Assembly (NCBI GenBank): GCA_030762935.1 | Contig: CM060895.1 | Location: 73,639,001 to 73,703,000, forward strand | From: Hymenopus coronatus | Lineage: Eukaryota > Arthropoda > Insecta > Mantodea > Hymenopodidae | Direction of reading: 5' to 3' | DNA length: 64,000 nucleotides | Shown here: positions 55,180 to 64,000 of the stretch, one piece after another | Layout: every line of letters starts with the position of its first letter | Position numbering within the stretch: the first letter of the stretch is position 1 | Program-made: the position numbers and the translations under genes | Notes under the pieces: model-generated | Seen by the model: the letters and a program-made list of their open reading frames with translations, nothing else | The model's database searches: none | Told to the model about the DNA's origin: nothing

Positions 55180-55375
55180 AGACAGTCAGACTGAAAAATT
55201 AACGTCATATCTAGTTATGTCCGCATGTTGCCAAGATAGTACAAAGAGCAGTTAGAGGGAGACCAGGAGATTTGGGTTTCTTCTTGTTCATTATCAGCAA
55301 ACTTAGATAGTACAAAGAGCAGTTAGAGGGAGACCAGGAGATTTGGGTTTCTTCTTGTTCATTATCAGCAAACTT
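55180..55375. repeat. tRNA-armed foldback scrap with a perfect 71-bp tandem duplication
   Basis: GTCAGACTGAAAAATTAACG and CGCATGTTGCCAAGATAGTA are degraded tFB parts. The unit starting AGATAGTACAAAGAGCAGTT is present twice without mismatch, at 55234-55304 and 55305-55375. Confidence 0.85.
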
Positions 55376-55714
55376 GTCCAAGCTTTCAAATAATGGGGCA
55401 AAGGGCAGCTAGCTACTCAAAAGAAGATTATGACAATTATGACTCAATTCAGCAACTATCCTAATAGAAACTCTTAACAAATTACTGTAAATATCAAAAA
55501 GAACTTACTATTAAATGTACAAATATTTCATTTAGTATTTAAAGAAATTAAAATTAACTATTTGTTTTATTCCAAAAGGGGTATATTACTGTGCAACTTT
55601 ATCTGCAATCCTTTAGTAGTATTCTAGTAGTATTGTTGCCTCAGTTCCTTGCCTGCTTCCTTCTAAAAGAAGTGTACATATCCCAGCTAATTACCTTTCA
55701 TTCTTTTTTTTAGT
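55376..55714. other. Unassigned AT-rich stretch
   Basis: Nothing recognisable. Confidence 0.4.
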
Positions 55715-55935
55715 GTGTTTAATGCCCGCTTTTACTACATATGGCACCACAACCGATGAACTGATGATACACGGAATGAAGATGGAGCACTGAGAGAATG
55801 TGGTGATGGGAGAAACTGGAAAACCAGGAGAAAACCTGCTTCTGTGTCACTTTGATTATAATGGGATCGGACCTGGGCCACTTAAGTGAGTGGTCTAAGC
55901 ACTCATTCATGGTGCAGTCCATTAATTGTTGATTA
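55715..55935 (-). mobile_element. tSINE-D copy
   Basis: On the minus strand: TAAGTGGCCCAGGTCCGATC (B-box-like), GCAGGTTTTCTCCTGGTTTT, CATCTTCATTCCGTGTATCA, GTTGTGGTGCCATATGTAGT, AAAAGCGGGCATTAAACACA. It matches 47695-47905 in order. The 96-codon minus-strand ORF here is SINE sequence, not a gene. Confidence 0.75.
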
Positions 55936-57045
55936 TATTCTGAAACTGTAAGTTGGGAGAATAAACAAATAACTAGGTATAGGCTCTTTAGTACAGTTTT
56001 GTAAGGCAAAGAATCTCTTACTGTTAGCTAACCACTGTACAGCAGTGCTTAGCTAACATTTAGAAAATACTGCAACAACACACAACTAAGTGCTTTCCCC
56101 ATATTTATAGTACTTCCAACAGCATGGGCCAGCTATGCATTTTTGTTCTTGGGTAAGTGCCTGACCATAAGGCATTTTGTTGATGTACCTTTATTGGCTT
56201 TGAAAACCACATTCTCATATCACATACATCTAAACAATTTCTATATCATAGTTCAGTGTCATTTCAAAGCACACTGTATATGCGGTTCATGGTTTGTAAT
56301 AGCACTGATATAGAACAATGTTATAAATTGGAAGTGATTGAGAGAAAAAGTATGCACTATTTTTTCCAATTTACACATATCAAAGTAAGGACATAAAGTC
56401 TGTGTGCCCAATACAAAGCTTCCCAGTGGACCCTCTTTAATCCTCTCCTTAACTCTATTAAGAATGAACAACCTGCTTTGAACTAAAGCATTGTTAAAGT
56501 GCATGTAAACAGACTGGCCACACGAAAAACTGTGCCTATTCCCTTCCCTCTGTATTTTCTGTATAGTACAATATATACCAATATTATAAAGAGAGAAAAC
56601 TTGTATGTGTACATGTATGTAGCATACATAGAGTAATCTCAATCATACAACCGATTTGATACTGGTGACTTGACTGTTGTTGAGATTGCCGTGAAGAAAA
56701 ATTCCTAAGACACAAAAATGAACATAAAATAAGACCAATGCTGCTGATATTTCATTACAACAATATATAAAGATGATCACAATTTAGCAAAATTTACAGC
56801 AGACACAGCAAAACTAAAGAGAATCGTATCTGCTTAAAGCACTACGATGCAATAACATGCCAAAATACACTAGTCTCCAAAAACTAAGTATAATTCAATA
56901 TTTTGTTACCAAATTACTCAGAATGACATAAAACTTGTACATAAATGAATCACAGAATCTGGTATACAGCAGAGTAAAATATATCAGACATTTTGTTTTA
57001 TTGTGGCCTAGGTTCATGTTTTTATGCAATCACAAATCTGAACTA
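55936..57045. other. Repeat-poor AT-rich stretch
   Basis: A 127-codon minus-strand ORF (56642-56259) has no domain, no convincing start context and no splice signals that I can pair. Treated as uncertain, probably chance. Confidence 0.35.
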
Positions 57046-57049
57046 TCAT

Positions 57050-57335
57050 TCCCACAACAACAAAGATGAGGCTGAGCAGTGATTATCTGTCATGGCTACA
57101 GGTTCAAAGCACTGTTACATGCACTCTTAACATGGTTCAAGAACTTTGCAGACACCCATAAAGACATTGTGGATGTCTGGAAGTGACCTCCTTGGGAGCT
57201 GGTGGGGTGAACTATTATTACTAATGCATCCCAGGTGTGCTCTATAGGGCTCATATCTGGGGACCTTAGTAACCAATCTGCGCTGAATATCTTCCCCCAA
57301 CCACAAGATAGTCAATCATCAGGTGGACTCTATGT
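57050..57335 (-). pseudogene. Tc1-like transposase C-terminal relic
   Basis: After frame correction the minus strand reads EDIQRADWLLRSPDMSPIEH then TWDALVI, the classic W..RSPD..PIEH.WD segment with the catalytic Glu. It is followed by a weak C-terminal tail (VSAKFLNHVKSACNSALNL). No other part of the element is visible; Fam-1 follows. Confidence 0.75.
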
Positions 57336-57387
57336 GAACATGTATTGGTATCATCTATCCATTAAGATCAACTCTCAATCACATTCT

Positions 57388-58003
57388 CTTAAACTTGATA
57401 TTTTAATACTTTCCAAGGATGTGACACAAAGATTTTCAAGAAAATCTCTAAACTACCCTTTACATGGAACATTTTTTGAAAATTTTGTTTTTCTCAAAAA
57501 TGGCTCTGATGATTTGAATTAAAATACTATATATTAAAAATATTTACATCACAAATAGATATATAGATATATATATATATCTTAAATTTTCTGGGAATAA
57601 CCTTTGAAGACCTCTTCATTCTGAATGAATTTTGCATACATGGTAAACCATAAGACATAGGCAAAAACTTACTAAACATAAAAATCTAGATCTCATTAAA
57701 ACACATTTATGTCATACACATTTCCTTTATTTTTAATAGGAAGTCACCTTTTGTTTCATCTCTCTTTTGTTTACTGCTGGCCATGCATAGGTAACCAAAG
57801 TTCAATTGTTCACATAGTGACCATATTTTAAAATATTTTACGATTGCCTTAACCTTTCTTATTTCCATTCTGTTTAGAAAGAAGCAAGCAATAACACCAT
57901 TTCTACAAATGTTTATATGATTATATAGATAAAAGAATCTATTGGTAAGAATATCTTTTTTTGCAGAACAGGTAGAGAAAGTTTTGAGAATGGAACACAT
58001 CAG
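57388..58003 (-). repeat. Fam-1 copy, palindrome end missing
   Basis: TTAAACTTGATATTTTAATAC, TTTCCAAGGATGTGACACAA, GGAATAACCTTTGAAGACC, then AGAAAGTTTTGAGAATGGAAC and ACACATCAGATATTTTTG. It contains a short (AT)n near 57560-57580. Confidence 0.85.
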
Positions 58004-58007
58004 ATAT

Positions 58008-58325
58008 TTTTGTAGAATTAACCATTTCTGGTATATTCCCTGATATTGTTTTCAATTTTAAAATATTTCAAACATTTCTCAATGGAAAATCAACATATTT
58101 TTCATATCTCTTTTGTCTTACAAGTGACTCATTTTTAAAAAATGTCATTCTTCTCACATGCGCTTTAGCCTAGCATACTTCCTTATTTCTCTTCTACTTA
58201 CAAGGACCCAAATAATGAGAGCAGTTCTGCTAATGATGTAGGTAAAAGAATAATCTTCTGAAAGAATCATTTATTTGCAGAACAGATAGAGAACATCATG
58301 TGAATGGAATATATCACAATTTGTT
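58008..58325 (-). repeat. Fam-1 left-end part joined to the previous copy
   Basis: TTTTTGTAGAATTAACCATTTC follows the preceding copy's tail within a few bases. It runs to AACATCATGTGAATGGAATA. Confidence 0.8.
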
Positions 58326-60307
58326 TTTATTTATTTACCAACTTCCTTATTAAACCTAATGTTTATATTAAGTAAGATGGATTACATACATGGTTCTACT
58401 TGAAATAAACACCAACACAATTTCGCAGTTTTGCAAATTAAGAAGAATTAGTTAAGTTACTACCATAATGATCGCTATTAGGTATATACTATGCACACAA
58501 GTTTTCTTAGATTTAGATTTATGGGGAAGCAAAGGCCAGAGGAAAGAAGAGAGAAATTGCTCATTTGTCTTCCCGCAGTGTTGTCAACCAAAGAAAGTTT
58601 CTTTTATTTTGAGGCCCTCAGCAATTATGATTAAATTATATAATATACCACAAACTAGTTGAATTACTAAACGAAAATCAGTGCATGTGCAAGCGCATAA
58701 ACTCTGGGAAAACCAAACAGAATGAAACCTGAGCATTGAAGCCTCTAGATGTCAAGGTGTATAGTGTACATTTCTCAATGCTGTCACTCTGCTCTGCTTC
58801 CAAAATTGTGCAAAACCTACCAAATAAGACTAGGAAGCCAAGTGCCCAAGAAAAGGTGTGATCATAGTAATTAAAGGACACTTTCTCTCATTGTAATTGT
58901 CTCATAAATATAGCTTGTAAAAGCTGGTGTTAGGTGACATAAGATAATTATTTGGCCTTAAACTCAGATTTTAGGATAGTTATACGTCAGTATGAGACAG
59001 TGAACTTGATGCTCCATAAGAACAGCATAAGTCACTAAGAGCTATTTTAAGCATGTGTAGGGATCCCAAAGTTGCCACCTACTTAGAAATTTGGACATTC
59101 TTTGATAGATACAGCTCCAAGCCACCTTCAAAGTTTGCCAATATTTCCTGCAGAGGCATTGTTTATCTATTGCTGTTGATGTCATTCACAACTGCAGAGC
59201 TGCCAACATAAGACTAACAAATACCATCATACTTTATATTGAGGACCCTAAGCTGCAAAACAAAGCCGAGGGATGATTGTAGAGCAACATGGGTTTGTGA
59301 GGCCAAACCCCAATGATCCCTGACAGTTTTCACCACTTTTATTATGTTGGCTTTTCCCCACTCACATATGTAATAATTAGAATTGCCATACATCCCGGTA
59401 AACTTGGATTCTCCCATTTTTGAGGATTAAAAAAAGTGGTTCAATCAGATTGGTTAAAATTCTGGATTTAAGGGTTGGGAATATTTTACAATATTGTTTG
59501 TAAAATATTAATTATACTACTATTTTTCATACAAACACAGAGAGATTATGACAGGGACAGCTCGTTTGGCTACATGAAATTGATATATGGGTCACGGAAA
59601 GGACCTAGTTTTATGCATAAAAAACGCTTTAAAAAAAAATAAAGTTTTATAGTAAATTCAAAACAGTTTGCATCATCAAAGAAATTTCCCATGTTGACCC
59701 GGAGAAATGAAGTGTGCAGGTGGCCATCTTGCCCAGTGATGCACTACTCTAACATTATCACTTAACAAAGGTGGTGTGCCTAGAGGCCTAGCCCATCTGA
59801 ATTTATAAAGGTCATTACCAACTTAAAAATCTTGAAATGACAGCATTCCTACTAACTTATGAAAACTCAAAATATAACAAGGGCACCAACTTACATCAAA
59901 TACAAGAAATTGCCAACATACTACAATATCATTCCATGTTTACGACTTTCACTATGAAACGCATTTAAAGTTCCTCCCTCCGCAACCGCCTTGTTCGTAT
60001 TTGTTGGAAACTTGATTTTGGTTTAAATTTATCGATTAATGTTGGTAAGCTATCAAATGTACTGTTCATGTACATTAGCTAGCGATTGATGTTTGTTGAC
60101 CACATGCTTTTTGGCCCTGAAAACTGAGAGGGAGAGTAAATAGTCATTCTACTCTCATAATAATGAGCAAAAGCACCAAAAGCTATAACCTGTAAATTTT
60201 ATGATAACTATGTTTGGTATGAGAAAATATAATGGTCATTAAGTTAAAGTATGTAAAATTCTTAATAAAGTGTTGAAAATAAGATACATAAGCAATCCTA
60301 AATATCT
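58326..60307. other. Repeat-poor stretch, possible host intron or intergenic DNA
   Basis: About 2 kb without Fam-1. Two minus-strand ORFs of 67 codons (58881-58678 and 59417-59214) have no recognised motif and no convincing exon borders. Confidence 0.4.
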
Positions 60308-60991
60308 TATGTGTCCCATTTGCATGACTTATTTTACCTGTTCTACAAACAAACTATTCTTACAAATGATTATTCTTCTATCTACTTCATGCTAATCAAT
60401 ATAAACATTAGCAGATATGGGCTTATTACCTAGTTTCTAGTACGTATAAGGGAAATAACAGAATACACTAGGCTAAAGTGATAAACAAACCCTTTAAAAG
60501 CTGATCGCTATGTGAAACAATTAAAATTCAGTTCTCTTTATGTGACCATGAGTAAACCTAAACAGGGGTGAATTAAAAGATGACTTTTCCTTTGATAAAA
60601 GTTTAAAATTGAAAGTACTAACAAGAATATCTCGTAACAATCAACTCTACAAACAACTATTCATGACAAATTGTGTGTTTTAATAACATACACATTGTTT
60701 TTGTGTAGTAACTTTTCTATCTCTTACGATTTATCAGTTATGCAAAAGTTATTCAGAATGAAGAAAACTTCAGAGGCTATTCCTAATAAATTGAGGATAT
60801 ACATTTGATTTGACATGGAAACAACTCATGTATCCACGCACATACTACCGTTTTCTAAAAACATTTTTTTCAGGTTTGGATGCCCTCAAAACATGCATTT
60901 ATGCAATTCAGATTAAAATTTTTGGGTGGAATGCTACAGCTTCTCTACTTACTATGTATATTGTACATGTGTGCTACAGAAAGTAAAAATG
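60308..60991 (+). repeat. Fam-1 copy with internal deletion
   Basis: ATATCTTATGTGTCCCATTTG to GTGCTACAGAAAGTAAAAATG. The block between GAGGATATACATTTG and the CA region is deleted. Confidence 0.85.
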
Positions 60992-61202
60992 TGAACTGTA
61001 CCAAAGATCTCAACTTCTCAAGTAGTCTCTTAAAATACCAACAACCATTGTAATGATTGTACCATCATTATCAAAGTACAGTTCATAATAACTTAACCTT
61101 ATGCTTTTCTCCTTGTTTTGTGGCAAATGGTTATGGCAATTCAACCATTAACATTAATAAAGCATTTTTTGTTGATTTTCATACAATATTTTCATTATAA
61201 AA

Positions 61203-62003
61203 TCTGATGTATTCCATTCACATAGCTTACTCTAGATTTTCCACATATAAACCACTCTTACAAAAGAATATTCTTTTATCTACTTCATTAGCAGAATTGG
61301 TCTTATGACTTGCTTCCTTGTAAGCAGAAGCGAAATAAGGGAATACATTAGGCTAAAGCAATAGTCAAATGTTTTAAAACTGGTCGCTGGTGAAACAATT
61401 GAGGTTTGGTTCTTCCTGGATGGCACCGTTTGAGAAACATTACATAGTTTAAAACTGAAACCAATAAGGAATATTTCAAAAACGGTCCACTCTACAAGAA
61501 AAATGTATATGACATAAATGATGTGTTTTAACAAGATCTACATCTTTTGTCCAATAAGTTTTTGTCTATCTGTTGCGTTTTAATTGTTAAGCAAAATTCT
61601 GCAAAACTTATCCAGAATAGTGTGTCTTCAGAGGCTATTTCCAGAAAATTCAAAATATACATTTTATTTGTGATGTACATGTCTGTAATATACAACATTT
61701 TAATCAAAATCATTAAAGCCATTTATGAGAAAAACAAAATTTTCAAAATTTTTCCATGCAAAGGGCAGTTTGTGGTGGGGGAGATTTTCTTGAAAATCTT
61801 TGTGTCACATCCTTGTTATTAAACTTAAATACCAAGTTTAGTTTTAGCAGGCTTTCCTTTTTTGAGCTATACTGTCCACAGACAAGGGCCGTTTACTAAA
61901 AATTATTTTTTCAGGCTCAGGAGATCTCAAAATGTATATTTCTGGTGAAATCTCAACATCAAATTTTTGGGTGAAATGCAATACCTTCTCTAGCTGCTAT
62001 GTA
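61203..62003 (+). repeat. Fam-1 copy, left 800 bp (split by a mariner-like element)
   Basis: TCTGATGTATTCCATTCACAT at the start, all blocks to CTTCTCTAGCTGCTATGTA. The remaining end, CATTGTATGTGCATGC to AAAGTAAAAATG, is at 63052-63088. Together they make about 838 bp. Confidence 0.85.
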
Positions 62004-63051
62004 CCAGGTAATCCAAAAGTGTCCGAACTGGCTGTGAGGTTTTTTGCCTGTGCACGCCCTGAGCACTCATTGCCGTCTGCCATTATCATAAAAAGGCGTG
62101 GATGAATCCATGTTTTTTAAAACTAATGCCAAAGTTATTAAAGGAGATGCTGAAACTGACCACCGTCATTGTTCATACATTTTTGGAACCTCTTTAGGAA
62201 ACTATCTATCATTTGCTGGTTCATGTTGAGAAATGCTGGCAATTTCCTAGCGGATATTTTGTTTTAAATCTTCCAGGGTGTGTTGGTTTGTCTTGTACAT
62301 TTTATGCTTTAAGTTACCACAGAGATGGAAATTGCAGGGGGTTAGGTCGTGGGACCAAGGGGGTCACAAATCTCGACTAATAATTCTATCCTGAAACACA
62401 ATTTCAATTGTCCTCATCGAAAGATTGGCTGTATGAGCTGTTGCAGAGACTTGTTGAAGAAAAGCAAAATCACGCTCCCTTCTGTTAATCTGCTAAAAAA
62501 AGGGACAAAATTGTATTCATGTGTATGGGCATCAACTACTGACTTGAAAAAAATTGGGCCTATAACTCTTTTGCTGTTAATGGCGCACCATATGCCAATT
62601 TTTTTCATCATGAAAGGTTATTACATGAACAATATTAGGTTTCTCAGAGCTCCAATAACGATTATTTTATGTATACACATGCATGAAAGTGCAACCAAGA
62701 TGTGTCCATGAAAAATATTAAATGTGGGTCAATTTTGCCATTGTATACTCTATTGAGAGTCTGCACACAAAATGTGTTAACAAATATGAATCATAAATAA
62801 ATTCATGCTGTGTAGCTGAAAATAAATGTTGAGCTATAATACACTTTGTGACTAAATACAGGACAAAATAATAAGCCACACTGGTAGTAACTCAAGCTCA
62901 TGATATCACCATCAATTCAAAACTGCACTTTCAGAGCAGAGAAAAGCAAGTCAGCACTATGACCTTGTGTACAGCAGCTGTATATCATCATGTTTCCATG
63001 AGGGAATGGAAAAACACTATGCAGTGGTTAGAATGTTTTTGGGTTGCACAG
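62004..63051 (-). mobile_element. Mariner-like element inserted at TA in the Fam-1 palindrome
   Basis: TA lies on both sides (62002-62003 and 63052-63053) and removing the insert restores CTATGTACATTGTA. The ends CCAGGTAATCCAAAAGTGTC and the complement of the right end (CTGTGCAACCCAAAAACATT) are a diverged TIR pair of about 25 bp with 15 matches. The interior holds a transposase relic on the minus strand. Confidence 0.75.
62115..62720 (-). pseudogene. Mariner-like transposase relic
   Basis: Minus-strand pieces in family order: NIVHVITFHDEKIGIWCAIN (usual H..PLHD.KIGVWCAIS), SKRVIGPIFFKS, then a region where the catalytic QD segment is lost (QQLIQPIFR), DRIISRDL.PPWSHDLTPCN, FHLCGNLKHKMYKTNQHTLE, DLKQNI..EIASISQHE and the C-terminus FLKRFQKCMNNDGGQFQHLL. 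Several stops and frame changes are present. This architecture is typical of one mariner/Tc3-like insect lineage. The N-terminal DNA-binding part is missing or too decayed to see. Confidence 0.8.
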
Positions 63052-63088
63052 TACATTGTATGTGCATGCATGCTATATAAAGTAAAAA
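63052..63088 (+). repeat. Fam-1 3' end, continuation of the copy at 61203
   Basis: TACATTGTATGTGCATGCAT then GCTATATAAAGTAAAAATG is the terminal palindrome arm and terminus of Fam-1 on the far side of the mariner-like element. Confidence 0.8.
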
Positions 63089-64000
63089 TGTTGGATAGGT
63101 GCATTAAATTGTCACATTACTCTTAAACAGGAAAATGCATACCATTTTGTTTACTTTCATTATGCTTTAATACATTTTCTATGGAGAAATAGGTATCGAA
63201 GAAATGCCAGAAATTCAAATAAGAAATCCAATAGTTTAAAGTCTGTTTTTCCTTACCCTACCCCTCATGTCAACAGTATGGCATGCTTATAATCCTCTTT
63301 TATTGGCTGCTGGACTTAAAACTACATGCCGCCATAGCAACTAGTTCTCTAGAGAGAGTAAAAATGTATTTTCTTCATTTAGAGTATTTCAAATCACTTT
63401 CCTTTCAAGCAATGGTGCATCTATAGATTATTATTTTAAGATATGTGAGAGCTAACCTTATAACAGCAGCATGTGCGACTTCATTACCGAATCTTCACTG
63501 ACCATGGTTAAGTTCATTAATAGTTGTTGCTATTTACAGATGGTGAGAAGTGTGCATTTGTTATTATGTGAGGCATCATGAATAATGGCAAGAGGAAAAA
63601 ACCCATACGCAGCAAGTGTGATGACTGAGTGAGCGACGAGATGTGATGAGTTACACGAATGATGAATAACACCAATTTCAATCTGCTAGAGGTTCGGGTG
63701 CTCCTTAGTCAGCATTGTCGCAGGTTAACGACATTAATTGGAAAGGAACAATTACTCACGTGGTCAAAAGGGAAGCAAAATGTGGGAGCTGGGTGGCAAT
63801 GTGGCAATATTATTGAGAGTGTCATCATTAACCTTGTCGAAAGATCTGACAGTGAAACCAACATTGCAGAATCAGTTTTGATATGGAAGGGATAGCTCCA
63901 TTTCCGGATACTGTGAGTTAAATATTCTTTATACATTTGTTCCATGCTTAATTTGTGTGAGCCATGCATGTTCTTATTTTAGATTTAAATTGAAGTTATG
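63089..64000. other. Unassigned stretch at the window end
   Basis: No Fam-1 except a possible terminal scrap, CTCTAGAGAGAGTAAAAATG, at about 63347-63366. Overlapping 78- and 86-codon ORFs on opposite strands at 63659-63969 cannot be assigned. A GTGAGT follows at about 63911, but an exon is not supported without an acceptor or homology. Confidence 0.35.

Noticed and set aside
55719..56009. 96-codon minus-strand ORF as a gene
   Set aside because: The sequence aligns with the SINE copy at 47695-47905, so it is tSINE-D.
56259..56642. 127-codon minus-strand ORF as a gene
   Set aside because: AT-rich, with no motif, no splice context and no similarity to any recognised family.
62349..62711. 120-codon plus-strand ORF
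   Set aside because: It is antisense to the mariner-like transposase relic at 62115-62720.
63659..63895. Possible terminal exon followed by GTGAGT
   Set aside because: No acceptor, homology or codon evidence. The opposite strand is equally open and the frame stops before the donor.

Overview
This window is AT-rich, intron-like and intergenic DNA from an animal nuclear genome, most probably an arthropod (insects fit best). The evidence is several tRNA-derived SINE families, many decayed Tc1/mariner transposases, one exon flanked by GT-AG splice signals, long CT/GA and GT/CA microsatellites, and no operons or dense coding. I cannot name the species. There are no rRNA genes, no intact tRNA genes, no CRISPR array and no complete protein-coding gene.

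The dominant component is one dispersed repeat of about 0.80-0.91 kb, called Fam-1 here. It occurs as more than 40 complete, truncated or split copies in both orientations and fills roughly 40% of the window. Read in the direction I call '+', it starts TCTGATGTGTTCC..., carries ACTTTCTCTAC close to that end, and has a CA/GT-rich stretch in its right third. It ends in an imperfect palindrome of about 46 bp centred on ACTATGTACATAGT, followed by GTAGAGAAAGTAAAAA. It has no ORF of its own and no clear target-site duplication, it sits in A/T runs, and some copies abut head to tail. These features suggest a non-autonomous Helitron/Helentron-like (HINE-like) element; a MITE is the main alternative.

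Layout: 0-6 kb holds Fam-1 copies, a palindromic tRNA-armed repeat, a 71-bp tandem array and a mariner relic. 6-8.5 kb holds a pipsqueak-type HTH relic and the best host-gene candidate, a Ser/Asp-rich exon on the minus strand. 8.5-27 kb is nested Fam-1, SINEs, Tc1/mariner relics and foldbacks. 27.4-36.7 kb is repeat-poor, with a SINE-like unit, a pair of CT microsatellites with shared flanks and GC-richer islands of unknown nature. 36.7-48.6 kb holds Fam-1, SINEs, a Tc1 relic, a LINE relic and a small TIR element. 49-55 kb holds Fam-1 copies and a foldback. 55-64 kb holds a SINE, a Tc1 relic, Fam-1 copies and a mariner relic sitting inside a Fam-1 copy.

Nesting gives a relative chronology. 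tSINE-A, foldbacks, a mariner and other Fam-1 copies have landed inside Fam-1, and a Fam-1 copy has landed inside a mariner element, so several families were active over overlapping periods. The most unusual items are Fam-1 itself and a foldback family whose two inverted arms each carry a tRNA-like (pol III type) sequence. In this annotation '+' for repeats means the orientation defined above.
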